A model generated the notes under the pieces. That model ran no database searches. It was not told the origin of the DNA and worked only from the letters and a program-made list of their open reading frames with translations. The position numbers were made by a program, and so were the translations under genes. 64,000 nucleotides of DNA from Sciurus carolinensis (Eukaryota > Chordata > Mammalia > Rodentia > Sciuridae), in assembly GCF_902686445.1 (NCBI RefSeq), contig NC_062216.1:13103084-13167083 (forward strand), in the 5' to 3' direction. Position 1 is the first letter of the stretch, and every line of letters starts with the position of its first letter. Positions 1 to 10,565 of this stretch are shown piece by piece.

Positions 1-515
1 CCCCAAATTCTTTAAAGTCAGTTGTTTGTTGGTTATCTTCTGCATCCTAGAGAGCTAAAGGCGGAAGTTAAGACAATTCGATAGAGTGGTTGCTTCTAGG
101 GCCCCATCTGCCTTTGTCTGAGCCTGTTTTCTACTGCAGCTCTGTGCAGTGCTCAATATAATTTATGGGCACTGTCTTCGCCAGGCAGAGGAGAAATCCA
201 TGTTGGCTGTCTTTCATTGCAGCTTCTCAATTGCAGAAGACACACAATCAGGGTGGGGTAGCTTTGCAACTCTGGTGTGGATGTAAGTCTCTGGGTCACC
301 TATTTCACATCTGTTCCTAATTCAGATCCTTATTTCCAGTGAAAGAATAAAACTTTCAGAAGCAAAATGCTCATTTGTGACTTTCAGAAGCTTCAGGTGA
401 GGAATGGCAATGTTTAAGGCAGGAAAAGCTTCCAGTGCTGCAGAAATCACAATGCACAGGCTTCACTAGGTATGTGAGTTGATTTTATGCAGTGGGATTT
501 CCAACACCTTTGACA
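1..515. other. Unassigned non-coding sequence
   Basis: I recognise no repeat family, RNA gene or coding exon here. The sequence is not low-complexity and lacks the usual L1, L2, MIR or LTR signatures, so it is probably unique DNA. Function unknown. Confidence 0.5.
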
Positions 516-517
516 CA

Positions 518-600
518 GACACATACACACACACGCACACACACACCATATGCATGTGTTTATAAATATATCTGTACACATATATATGTACATATGACCT
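518..600. repeat. (CA)n microsatellite with adjoining AT-rich tract
   Basis: An imperfect CA run (about 520-547, interrupted by one CG) is followed by TATA/TGTACA-rich sequence to about 597. It is a simple repeat of alternating purine-pyrimidine character. The minus-strand reading frame across it is low-complexity (Cys/Ile/Tyr-rich) and is not a gene. Confidence 0.85.
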
Positions 601-1009
601 TTAAAATGGCTCTTGATGCCTGAAAATGGCAGTCTCACTAGTCAGTACTGCATTCCTGGAGAGACGGACTTGCAGAGGGGAAACCCACTACTGGAATCTT
701 CCATTGTGTGATATTTGTGATTTATATGGCTTGGCCATGGACAAAGTGACATTAGCAATTTTTCATGAGTGGCAGATTGGAGGGTGAATGGGGTAACTGA
801 CTTCCTTGCCTCTGATTACAGACTTATCAGGGGCGTGAGACACAGGAAGTACATGTGCAAATTACACTCTTGTCCCAGTAATGAGCAAGATACATCTACT
901 GGATGGGCCTCTCCGTTCCTAGATTTTAGGTCACACTCCAATTCCAGCCAAGAGTTTCTTCTTTTCTTTTTCCATAAATAGAAATACTAGGCCTATGTAA
1001 TAGACTCTT
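601..1009. other. Unassigned non-coding sequence
   Basis: No recognised repeat, RNA or exon. A 70-codon plus-strand frame at 769-981 has no recognisable domain and is probably chance. Confidence 0.5.
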
Positions 1010-1370
1010 CTGGGCTCCAGTCATCAGCCGCTGTTCCATGCTGAGCTGCAGGTCTGCTGGGATATTTTCTGCTATGTGAGCAAGTCAGCTTCCATTCTGA
1101 ATATTTCATGCGCGCTGCACATGCTTGATGGAGTAAGAGCTCTCACCAGTGATGAATTTGTAGCACATGCATTGGCAGCTTTCCTGAACTGTTTACTTTA
1201 ATAACATCATCAGCAATTAGCCCTGTAAAGTCAAAATTTAAATGGGCTCTGCAAACAAACATGCCTTTGAATCAGCTAATAACAAGATGGGCCTAAAGGG
1301 GCCTGATGTAATTAGGTAGGACAATAGTTGAGAGGAAATTAATCAAGGCTAGGAGCATAAAAAGTAATGG
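1010..1370. promoter_or_regulatory. Candidate conserved non-coding element
   Basis: Seen: no repeat signature, a retained CpG cluster (ATGCGCGCTGC near 1109-1119) and homeodomain-type TAAT/ATTA cores (for example GTAATTAGG near 1308-1316 and CAATTAGCC near 1214-1222). Known: such composition is common in developmental enhancers. Inferred only: conservation cannot be tested from one sequence. Confidence 0.25.
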
Positions 1371-1529
1371 ATTCTTTCACCACAGCTTTGAAAAATGCTA
1401 TAATTCCAAAGGGAAAGGAGAAGTGTGGAATAGGAGATGGTCAGAATCAATCAATACCTACTTATTTGTGGACAGGGCTACACTTATCCAACAGCACCAC
1501 TGATCACTGGAGATCCAGGAGAAGGAAGA

Positions 1530-1665
1530 GGAGGTATGTACTGAGCACTTTCTCGGTGGCAGAGGTTTTGTTTATCTTAAAAACTGTATCTTATCTTTAA
1601 TTTTTGCAGATTCTGCAAGGTAGTGATTTTATAAGCAAAGAATTTACAGATAAAAATTCACTCAG
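1530..1665 (-). repeat. MIR SINE fragment, reverse orientation
   Basis: The sequence follows the reverse complement of the MIR consensus. A block like 'TACTGAGCACTTTCT' is followed by a 'TATCTTATCTTTAAT' block, then 'GCAAGGTAGTGATTTTAT', then 'TTTACAGAT'. It is diverged, as expected of a mammal-wide SINE. Confidence 0.65.
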
Positions 1666-2294
1666 AAGATGGAACATCAGTGCACACAAGAAGGTGCACG
1701 TGATGTCTTTGAGGAGGACATCACACTGTTCAGAGAGGGGCAGACTGGAGACCACACTGCTGCCAGGGTTCAAGGAAGAGAGAGGCCAGTACAGGTTGAG
1801 CAATCAAGAAAGGCTTCATGCATGGAAGCTTTTAACACATGTGTAATCTCAGGCAGGTGAAGGAGGTCAGTAGGATGGACTCTAAGGAGAACATTCTGTC
1901 TTGCTACTTTTTTGTCAGTCATTTGTTTTTTGAACTCCACAGTGGGGAGAGGAGATGAGAAGGACTAAGTGTGCACGCATGCGTGAGACAGAGGAGGGTG
2001 GGTGGGAGCCCGTGGGAGCTGGGGTCGGGTAGGGTGGTGGTGGTTTAGAGAACACTAGAAAGATCTAGAAGCAGTTCCTTCACAGACTCATCTGCCTGCA
2101 ACGTATGTGTGTGCTCAGAGGGAGAGTGCTACTTGTCTCTCCAGCATGCTTGCCCCTTCAAGGGATCAGGCTTAGCTGTAGCCCTAGGGTCCAAAATGGA
2201 GAAGAAAATACAAGTGAGAATTGTCCAAGTGTACTCTAAGAATTGTCAAGTTACTGAGTTTGTCTCAGAGTCATTAGAGTCTGTTCTTTAACTC
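1666..2294. other. Unassigned sequence with a G-tract cluster
   Basis: No repeat family recognised. It contains a 12-bp perfect palindrome (CACGCATGCGTG, 1974-1985) within an alternating purine-pyrimidine run, then the G-tract cluster annotated separately. Three overlapping short frames at 1597-1860 are mutually antisense or out-of-frame and are not supported as genes. Confidence 0.5.
1996..2034 (+). other. Potential G-quadruplex (seven G-tracts)
   Basis: Runs of three or four G lie at 1996-1998, 2000-2002, 2004-2006, 2014-2016, 2021-2024, 2027-2029 and 2032-2034. The first three are separated by single T bases, an arrangement known to favour stable parallel quadruplexes. Whether it folds in vivo is unknown. 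Confidence 0.6.
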
Positions 2295-2440
2295 CATTCT
2301 AGAAGAGTACTTTATAATTTACAAATATCTTTCACATGACTGACTTATTTTACATTTATCATTGCAAAGATTATGATGATAAAGAGACAATACATTTGAC
2401 CTTGTTTTATGCAAGATCAAGTCAAAGCCGTGAGGTGTCA
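2295..2440 (-). repeat. Possible degraded MIR, reverse orientation
   Basis: The order of short matches (TTTACAAATATCTTTCACATG, then a low-similarity middle, then GCAAGATCAAGTCA) parallels the MIR reverse complement. Divergence is high, so chance or another old SINE remains possible. Confidence 0.35.
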
Positions 2441-2574
2441 GGTGTCTTTTTGAGTAGAAAATGATCATCCTTGTTTCCATAAAGATTTTTATGACATTCC
2501 AGCCAAGGCAGAATTTATGGCTCTGTCTTCTCTGGAATCATAGCATCCTCAGGGAACATCTGTACTAGTATCTG

Positions 2575-2889
2575 CAGGTGGAGTGGAGTGTCCCTTATTC
2601 AAAATGCTTGGGGCCAGAAATGCTTCAGGTTGTTGATGTTTTCATATTTTGGAATTTCTGCAAATACATATGAAGTATCACAAGAAAGACCTAAGTCTAA
2701 ACAGGAAATTCCTTTATGTTTCATATACACACAGCTGAAGGTAAGTTTATACAATATTCTTAATGGGCCTGTGTTTTGACTGTCACGTCTCACAAGAGCT
2801 TGGGTGTAGAATTGTCCCGTCAATGTTCAAAAGGCTTCTGATCTGGAGCATTTTGGATTTCAGGTTTTCCGATTAGAGGTCAAGACCTG
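2575..2889 (+). mobile_element. Tigger-family (TcMar) DNA transposon, non-autonomous copy
   Basis: It begins with CAGGTGGAGT and a CCCTTATTCAAAATGCTTGG block and ends GGTCAAGACCTG. These are the degraded inverted termini of Tigger3/4-type elements (consensus CAGGTTGAGTATCCCTTAT). The interior keeps the diagnostic 'GCTGAAGGTAA..TATACAATATT' and 'GGAGCATTTTGGATTTC' blocks in order. At about 315 bp it is a deletion derivative without transposase. The flanking TA duplication is not clear. The subfamily number is from memory. Confidence 0.8.
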
Positions 2890-2964
2890 CATTGCATGGT
2901 ACAGGAAGCTGCTTCGTACAGCTCTCCATAGGATAAAGCAGATGTCTTCATGCCATTGTGTTGC

Positions 2965-3020
2965 CATCAGAAGTGCCTGACATTTAATAGATGCTCAATA
3001 AACGTCTTTGAACAAACTCA
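2965..3020 (+). repeat. MIR 3'-end fragment
   Basis: The block 'GTGCCTGACATTTAATAGATG' followed by 'CTCAATAAACGTCTTTGAA' is the MIR tail (consensus GTGCCTGGCACATAGTAGGTGCTCAATAAATG). Only the last 55 bp or so are preserved. Confidence 0.65.
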
Positions 3021-3634
3021 TGAGTAGAGCTTTCTGGCAGTAAGAATGACTGTCCTGTGAATTTGGTGAATGTGAACCAAGAAATCTGCCCCAAAGATGA
3101 TGATTCCCTGGTTCTACGCAGGTGGCTGTCTGTCAGTCTTTGGTTCTCAAGACTGCCCTGGGTGCAGGTGTGTGCCAGGAACAAGTGACTTTGCTTTATT
3201 TTCAAACTAGACAAGAGGGTTTTCTATAGGCAGACTGTCTCTCTTTCACCTGGGTTTGGAAAGGCAGCTATAAACTCTAAAGAGACATGACTTTAAGGAA
3301 GAAAAGTGTGAGCAGTTGGTGGAAGGACAAGGAAAAGTTCAGGCAGAGCAAAGAGTGTTTACCAAGTGGACTGACTTAGTCAGTGATTTTCAGTCTCACT
3401 GGTGAAGTCTGAAGCGCGAGGCCTCTGTTGTGAGAGTATTTAACCTGCATCACAACGCCGATTCACTTTAGTGAACAGCATACTTCGTTAGCCTTGTACT
3501 ATAAAATACTCCATGAGCACTAGAGGCCACCCTGCCGTGGTTAAGAAGCAGCATCCTGTTACCACGAGAAAACCAACAGACACCCCAGACCTGCTCTGGA
3601 AACAGCCCTAAAACATGTGGGCCAGGGTCCCTGC
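3021..3634. other. Unassigned non-coding sequence
   Basis: No repeat family or exon recognised. Several CpGs are retained at 3410-3470 and 3530-3570. Confidence 0.5.
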
Positions 3635-3678
3635 ACCAGCTGTGAAGAGCACAGACTCTGGAGTCTGGCTGTTCCTAC
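3635..3678 (+). repeat. MIR, 5' half (split by L1M)
   Basis: 'AGAGCACAGACTCTGGAGTC' is the MIR 5' core. It stops abruptly where L1M sequence begins and is continued by the MIR 3' half at about 7395-7600 in the same orientation. The L1 therefore inserted into an older MIR. Confidence 0.75.
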
Positions 3679-4578
3679 ATTTAAATGTATACATTTTAAT
3701 AATTTTGAGGTAAAATTCAAATAACATAAGCAATAATTTTATAGTAATAAAATTCATTGGTATTTGGAATGGTAACAATGAAATTATCAACTTTATCTAC
3801 TTTTTACCCATTAATGAGTTTCTCCTCCTCCCTCCTTCCCCCAGGGCTTGACAAGCACTGTATTCTGTATTTATTGATATTTAATATAAATGGAATCATA
3901 TAATATGTAACCTTTCACATCTGGCTTCTTTCACTTAGCACAATGTTTTGGAGGATCCCTCACTTGGTAGCAGGTAATTCATTCCTTTTCACAGCAGGCT
4001 AATAGTCCCTTTATGTGCATATACACAATTTGTCTGTCAATTTGTCTATCCAAACATTTGGATTCGTTTCATCTATTGTTGGTAGAGTTACTGTGAACAT
4101 GAATGCACCTGTGCTTATTTTAAGTATCTGTTTTCAGTTACTTTAGGTAAATAGGAGTAGAATTGTGGGAGTATAAACATAATTCTTTTTTTATATATTT
4201 TGGGAACCTCCAAACTATTTTCCGTAGTGGACAAACCATTTTGCATTTTTGCCAGTAATGCATGAGTGCTATGATTTCTCCACATCCTGATCAATACTTG
4301 CTATTTTCTGTTAATTTGGTTATAGGTAGCCTGGTGATGTGAAATGGTTCCTCATAGTGACTGAATTGCCTTTCCATAATGACTAATTATGTTGATCATC
4401 TCTTCATGTGCTTGTTGGCCATGTGGAGAAATGTCCATTCAAATCCTTTGTCCATTTAAAAAAATTGGCTCTCTTTTCTTGTGATGTTGTAAGAATTCTT
4501 TAGATGTTCTGGATATTACACCCACCTTAGCTGTATGATGTAAACATATTTTCTTCCATATTTTCAAATGTCTTTTCA

Positions 4579-4738
4579 CTTATTTAAATAAGAGCTACTT
4601 TTAAAACTCACTGTGTTCTTAAAAGGGAACCGAAGATATTTTAAAGAAAGTTATTGTGCTTGAGTCCAAACTCAGTTTAGATCCTGTATTAATTGTACTT
4701 CTTATTGTGTGCTTCATATCCCCACAGTTACTTTAAAC
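4579..4738 (+). repeat. Short insert in L1M, copy 1 of a dispersed duplicate
   Basis: L1M sequence runs to 'TCTTTTCACTT' and resumes at about 4739 ('ACTGATAAAATCCCTTGATG'), leaving roughly 155 bp that is not L1. Its first 130 bp (4579-4708) match 10436-10565 in the same orientation at about 88% identity (about 16 mismatches by eye). A 4-bp ACTT flanks both sides and could be a target duplication. I do not recognise the family, and no A-tail is visible. Confidence 0.7.
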
Positions 4739-5161
4739 TTTACTGATAAAATCCCTTGATGTGAAAGTTTTAAATACTGATGAAGTCTAATTTGTCATTT
4801 CCTTTTGTTGCTTGTACTTTTGGTGCTATATCTAAGAATTAATTGTCAAATCCAGAACCATGAAGATTTTCCTTCTATTTTCTTCTATTGGGCTCTCATA
4901 TTGGATGGTTCCATTCTGAACTAATTTTTGTGTGTAGTGTGAAGTAAGAGCCCAAATTCAATCTTTCGCATGTGACTATGCAGTGTTCTAGCGTCACTGA
5001 TGAAAGGACTATTTATTCTTTCTTCATTGAATGGTCTGGGAATCTTTGCTAAAATTCAATTTGTTGTAGATATGAGTTTATTTCCATATTCTCCATTTTA
5101 TTCTATTCGTCTGTATGTCTATCTTTGTGCCAGTTTGATTACTGTAACTTCGTAATGTATA

Positions 5162-5250
5162 TTTTTTTCTTTTCTTCCTTTTCCTCCTCCTACCTCTCCT
5201 TTTTTACAGTGCTAGGGATTGTATCCAGGGTTCTGTGTATGCTAGGAATG
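5162..5250 (-). mobile_element. ID SINE fragment, minus strand
   Basis: A T-rich leader (the reversed A-tail) is followed by 'CAGTGCTAGGGATTGTATCC' and 'AGGGTTCTGTGTATGCTAGG'. This is the reverse complement of the tRNA-Ala-like 3' half of ID (B box region), truncated before the A box. It lies inside the L1M. Confidence 0.7.
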
Positions 5251-5695
5251 TAATAAGTTTTGAAATCAGGAAGTATGAGTCTTGTAGTTTTGTTCATTTT
5301 CAAGATTGTATTGGCTTGAAATCTGATAGAAATGTAAAGATTGGGTTTTCTATTTCTGCAGAAAAGACCATAGGAATTTGGATATAGGTTCTATTGAATC
5401 TGTAGATCACTTCGTGTTTTAATAACATCTTAACAATATTAAGTTTTCCAATTAATGAACTTGAGATGCCTTTCCTTTTATTTAGGTCTTATTTAATTTC
5501 TTTCTGCAATGTTTTATAGTATTCAGTGAATATATATTTTATCTTCTTGTTTAAAATTATTACTAGATATTTTTCTCTTTTGGATGCTTATAAACAATTG
5601 AAATTGTTTTCTCTATTTACTGTTTCAAATTGTTCATTACTGGTAAATAAAAACACAACTAATTTTGGGCACTGATCTTAGGATCTTAAAACTTT

Positions 5696-5815
5696 GGGCT
5701 GGGGTTGTGGCTCAGTGGTAGAGCACTTGCCTAACATATGTGAGGCACTGGGTTCAATTCTCAGGACTGCATATAAATAAATAAATAAATAAATGTCCAT
5801 TGACAACTAGAAAAA
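5696..5815 (+). mobile_element. ID SINE, sciurid-type 3' tail
   Basis: The tRNA-Ala-derived head 'GGGCTGGGGTTGTGGCTCAG' contains an A-box-like TGGCTCAGTGG, and the B-box-like GGTTCAATTC follows. A tail of ATAAATAAATAAATAAATG and 'TGTCCATTGACAACTAG' comes next, which I associate with squirrel-family ID copies. It inserted into the L1M. No clear target duplication is seen. Confidence 0.85.
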
Positions 5816-7394
5816 GTATGTATTTTTTTTAAAAAAAGTTTGCTGAACTTGATTTTTAGTTTTAGTAGTTTTGTTGCAGCTTTTTTTTTTGTGGGGGGGG
5901 GAGTGATTTTCTATGAAGTATTATATCATCTGTGAATGAAATAGCTTTACTTCTTTCTTTCCAGTTTGAATGTCTTTTATTTCTCTTCCAGCTAGCTCTC
6001 CAGATGAAAAAGAGTAATTATAGAGGGTTCCTGATGTTAAGGGAAAAGATTTCAATCTTTCATCATTGGATATGATGGTAATTGTGGGTTTTGTTTATAT
6101 GGTGATGGCTTAACTTTTCTTTCATTTTTGAAGGATAGTTTTGCCACATATAAAATTCTTCTTTGGCAGGGTTTTTTCTCCCCCACCCCTCCAGCACTTT
6201 AAAATATGTCATTTATACATGCCAATGCCTTCTGACTTCCATGGTTATTGATGAGAAATTGGCTGTTACTCTCATTGGGATCCCTTATATGCAAAAAGTT
6301 GCCTCTCTTTGTTTTCAATAATCTCTCCTTGCAATCAGTTTGTAACAGTTTAATTATGTGTCTTGTGTATCTCTGTTTATTCTTATAGGAATTCATTAAG
6401 TTCTTGTATGTGTGGATTCATGTCTTTCATCAATTTTGGAATTTTTAACCTTTACTTCCTATAATATTCATTGTTCTTGTTTCTCTCTTTTTATCATTTG
6501 GAACTTCAAAAATACATGTTGTGGACTACTTGATGTGTTCTATAGGTCAGTTAAGCTTTGTTCTTTGTCCTTTTGTCTTTATTTTTTTCTTTCTGTTCCT
6601 CAGGTTGAATTTTTTTCTTTACGCTTTCTGATTCTTTATTTTGTATGCTCCAATCTGCTATTGAACACCTATAAGTAGATATTTTTAAAAATTTAGTTGT
6701 TGTGCTTTTGAGTTCTGGAGTTTTTATTTAGTTCCTTTTTGTAATACCTATCTTTTTGGGTTACATTCTCACCTTGCTCATTCATAGTTTTCATTGTTTC
6801 CTTCAGTTATTTGCTCATGGTTCATTTTAGCACTTTGAGAATTTTCAAAACAATCTACTTAAAGTTTGTGTCTAGTAACTTCAATGTCTGGGCTTCCTTA
6901 GAAGTAGTCAAAATCAAGGAAATCTTTTTCTTTTAATGAACTATACTTTCCTATTTTTTTGTAATTTTTATGATTTTATTTTTTGAAATCTAAACATTTG
7001 AGTATCATAATGTGATAACTCTGGAAGTCTGATTTCCCTTTTCTTTGTGTTTGTTCTTGATTATTGAAGGCTGTACTTTTTTCTTTGTTTGGTGAATTTT
7101 ACAAATTATTTTTCTGAAGAATGTATTACTTATCCTGTGCAGATGCTATAGTCACTGATCTTTTAGTTTAGTTCAACTAGTGTTTTGAGAGGGATGTCCT
7201 TGAATGCCAGGAACATTTTAAGCTATCATTTTCTTCTTAATTTAGTGTTGTTTATTTTTTAAAATCTGTTGACTATATCCCAGATTTCTTGATAAATGTT
7301 CTGACACTTTTTGCATTAAAAAAAAAATATTTCCATGGAAAGATAAGTTTGAAGTTGCCTGCTCAATGATTTTATTATTGTCAATTGGCAGTGA

Positions 7395-7600
7395 ATCTTC
7401 GTCTTAGATTTTAATGGTTCTGTTACTTAGCAGTTGAAGGACCTTAGTTTTTTGTGCCTCAATTTCTATATTTCTTAAAATCTGATGACAATAGTACCTT
7501 CCACTAAGATGTGTGGCAAGAATAAAGAAAATCATGCATTTTAAATATTTATGTCTGACTTATAATCTGTGCTTAACATATGGTAGCAATGATTAATCTT
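7395..7600 (+). repeat. MIR, 3' half (split by L1M)
   Basis: It reads 'TTACTTAGCAG', 'GGACCTTAG', 'TGTGCCTCAATTTC' and 'GCTTAACATATGGTAG', following the MIR consensus from 'CACTTACTAGCTGTG' onward. It continues the half seen at 3635-3678. Confidence 0.75.
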
Positions 7601-7739
7601 AATAGATTGAGAAATAAAAGGATGTTGAATTCATTTAAGATAGCACCTCTCAAATTATTATAAAAAGAGAGGTTTTGAAATAATTCACGCAAGTAGGTAA
7701 TTCTACCCCATCACCCTGGACTCCATATTCCTGGGCCTG

Positions 7740-8565
7740 CCTTTTTGTTGGTCATTTCCAGAATGACATCCAAGAGGATCCTCCTGTTTGACACCTTCAA
7801 ATCTGAGTCTTGTTGCCATACTTCTCCCTCTGAAATTCACTCTTACTGCAGCCTTAGTATCAGTAGTGGCAGCTTGTCGCAAACCTTGGGGTCTTCCTTG
7901 ACATTTCTCTTTCTGTACGTCTGCCGACCAGTTCTTCAAGGTCATCCAGCACCTGGACTGCCAAGGCAGCCACCTTGCTGGTTTCCTTCTTCCTTTCTTA
8001 ACCTACCCTCCCACGGTTCTTCTCCTGGCAGCTAAGGCAATCCTGTCTGAATGCAGACAAGATGATGCCATTCCTGTGCTTTCAACTCGCGGATGACTTC
8101 CCACCACATCCAGTTGTCCTGTAGTGAACAGTCCCACAAGGCTGGTCCCCACTGCCCGCTCTGATCTGTTCTTCTGCCACTCTGTTCCTGCTCCAGCCCT
8201 TCTAGTCCTGCTGTGCCTCCACTGTGGAAGTTTCCTTCTGTAAACATTTGCACGTCCTTCCTCCTTTGCCTGGAAAACTCTTTTCCCTGATGTCCACCTG
8301 CCTCACTCCCTCTTTATCCGGGCACCCAGTTCAAGGTCATGTCTCTAAAGAGGCCTTATCCTAACCACCTATTTAAAGTGGTAATCCACTAATCTCACCC
8401 CCTGCCCTTCTCTACACTCTGAAGATTGAGGGTGTGAACTGTGAGATCTGAGTGAGGAAGAACTTTGTTTCACTATAATCTATAATTATGCTATAATCTT
8501 AGCATCCAGAACAGATGCTGTGTAATTTCTGAGTGAAGGAGTGAATTCTCCTCTAGAGAAAGAGA
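7740..8565 (+). repeat. L2 LINE 3' region
   Basis: It matches the L2 order: 'CTTGGGGTCTTCCTTGACA', then a 'CTGCTCCAGCCCTTCTAG' block, 'TTTGCCTGGAAAACTCTTTTC', 'CAGTTCAAGGTCATG' and 'AGCATCCAGAACAGATGCTG'. The short frames on both strands here (7703-8253) are shadows of this repeat. MIR follows directly. Confidence 0.75.
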
Positions 8566-8569
8566 AACA

Positions 8570-8830
8570 GAAGTAGCATAATGGACTTAAATATGGTTGA
8601 ATTGGGAGTGAGGCAGAATTTGATTTTCATAACAGTTTCATCACCTCTCAGTGGTGTGACCTCATGTGGAGTTATGTAACCTCTCTGGGCCTCAGATTGC
8701 TCTCTAGAAAATGGGCATGATGATACTTGTCTTGAAAACTTGTGGAGAAACTCAGCTGTTGGACATATAAATCCCCTGGCACATTGTTTGATAAATAGTA
8801 AATACTTAAGCACTCGTAGTTCTTGCCAAA
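8570..8830 (+). repeat. Near-full-length MIR
   Basis: The 'TGTAACCTCTCTGGGCCTCAG' core is followed by 'AAAATGGGCATGATGATAC' and 'CCTGGCACATTGTTTGATAA', giving MIR in forward orientation with ordinary divergence. Confidence 0.85.
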
Positions 8831-9789
8831 GATAATGTTTTAGCTTCAAACAGGCTATAACTCATAAAGCATTTCTTTAAAGTCAGGGTGTATCTTGGTC
8901 TCTGGACACAGCTACAGTACTGAGATTGTTCAGTGTCTGCTAATATAAGATTGTTTTCCCCTAAATTGCTCAGTTATTTTCCAGTGCTCATTTTCTGTTG
9001 GGATTTTTCTTTCCCTCTTAAAGCCCATATATTTTGATTCTTGAGTCTATAAAGAATTTCAAAAAGAATACATTGCATGTTGAAAAAATAAGACCAGCTA
9101 AATCATTTTTTGAACCTTCCATTTAAAAGCAAATGTCATTGGTATCATAGTTAATTGCAGCAAGTTCAGATCATCACAGGATTTGTTAGTGAAATACTGA
9201 GGATTTAGTAAGATTCTTTAACCAACCTGAAGTTTTACTCTGGGTAACTTAAGCACAGCACAGTCAGAAGGAAATAAGACATCACATAAAGATACTGCCT
9301 GCTCAACCCCATTACGTTATGGCCCCTGCTCCACAGACCAGTCCTCGCCAGGGGTTGTATTATATTGCATCTAGTTCCAGGGCTGAGAAGTGGCAATGTG
9401 GTGAAGATGCCAGGGCAGTCTTGGAACACAGCCAGGTGCAAATGGCTGCAACTTAGTGATGGATTCTGCTGATGTGCTCTTTTATCTCAGGTTGGAGAAC
9501 AGCGTCCCTCCGCCCCTCCTGGCTCCTGTCTCCACTGCAGACTCTCACCTCTCATCATGTGATGTTAAAGAACCCTCAGGAATCAGTCTTGCAGACAGAC
9601 ATGAGCTAAAGATACTGACATAACTGCCCAGGGGACTGCCTTCAAGGCACCAAATTTGCACGAGATGGGGGGTGGGAGGGAGATGGATTGCAAAGTAAAC
9701 CAGATTTAAGAAACTGCAACATCATTAGGAAAAGGAATCAGTGGAGACGAGATGTTCTTAATCCTCTTTTTAAAAATAATAATGAAGAC
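8831..9789. other. Unassigned non-coding sequence
   Basis: About 960 bp with no recognised repeat, RNA or exon. A GGGGGGTGGGAGGG stretch near 9667-9680 is the only compositional oddity. Confidence 0.5.
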
Positions 9790-10300
9790 TTATCTATAAT
9801 ATACATCATGTTGCACATTAGAGTGAAAAATGTGGAGTGAAATGGTGAACTGCTGCAGTGCTCCATGACTTTGCAGTGATCTGTGCTTGCTCATCTTCTG
9901 TTTTGTACAATGCACTATGTGCACTTATTACTCCATACTTTCCCTGCACAGTGACCCTCATGCATATCTTGTTCCTCTGGGTTTGAGTCAACTGCCATGA
10001 TACCCAAGGAGTCTTTGTCTTGTTAGCAAGATGCATTATCCTGTTGGCCATCAAAAGATCGAAGTGGAAGAACAGCTGTGAGGCAGCAGGACTGGGTGGG
10101 GAGCAAAGGCTGCTTGCTCTCCAATTATTTCTCAGCCACCTGTGCTGCTGCCTCTCACTCCACTGTGACAGTGTCCTCCTATTGTAAATGCTGGAATCAA
10201 TGTGACCAAGTGCCTTCTTAATCCCGCAGCGAGACAAGTCCTGGAAATTAGGGTTGCAGAAGATACTTAATTTTTCTGTCAATATAAAACAATTGCTTAC
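9790..10300. promoter_or_regulatory. Candidate conserved block containing a 154-codon open frame
   Basis: No repeat signature. The minus strand stays open for 154 codons (9818-10282), the joint second-longest frame in the window. The predicted product has no signal peptide, membrane segment or family motif that I can see, and no splice or promoter context supports it. Such open stretches also occur by chance or in conserved non-coding DNA. A real small gene is possible but unsupported. Confidence 0.2.
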
Positions 10301-10435
10301 AGCTCCAAACCTGATCTTCTATGTAGCCACCCAAAGCCCCACATCTTTCTTTTTCTTTTTTTCCCTTCTATTTCTTAGTAATCTAAATCTAGATCCAATG
10401 TAGCACTTAGCTCCAAGCTTTCCAGGGACGTGGGG
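10301..10435. other. Unassigned non-coding sequence
   Basis: Short T-rich stretch with no recognised element, leading into the duplicate copy at 10436. Confidence 0.4.
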
Positions 10436-10565
10436 CTTATTTAAATAAGAGCTACTTTTAAAATTCACTGTGTTTTAATCAGGGGACTGAAGATATTTTA
10501 ACGAAAGTTATCATGTTCGAGTGCAAACTCAGTTTAGATCCTATATTAATTATGCTTCTTATTGT
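10436..10565 (+). repeat. Copy 2 of the dispersed 130-bp duplicate
   Basis: Aligns end to end with 4579-4708 at about 88% identity, starting at CTTATTTAAATAAGAGCTAC and ending at CTTCTTATTGT. Here it is not inside L1. Beyond 10565 similarity fades, apart from a weak echo (CTTTAAACTG..AAAATCC). It could be the source locus of copy 1 or a second member of an unlisted repeat family. Confidence 0.75.

Larger units (their letters stand above)
3679..7390 (-). mobile_element. Old L1M-lineage LINE, minus strand, interrupted
   Basis: The plus strand reads as reverse-complemented L1. A 3'UTR-like start ('TGAGGTAAAATTCAAATAAC') is followed by ORF2-derived blocks such as 'TTTCCATAATGACTAATTATG', 'TTTTGTTGCTTGTACTTTTGG' and 'TTTCAATCTTTCATCATTGGA'. 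Further 5' come 'TTGATGAGAAATTGGCTGTTA' and 'TCTGTTCCTCAGGTTGAATTT' type blocks typical of L1M/HAL1 consensus. It is heavily mutated with no usable frame. Three later insertions interrupt it: 4579-4738, 5162-5250 and 5696-5815. The 5' limit is set by where the split MIR resumes. Confidence 0.8.

Noticed and set aside
3510..3530. CTCF-like GCACTAGAGGCC
   Set aside because: At least two mismatches at core positions.
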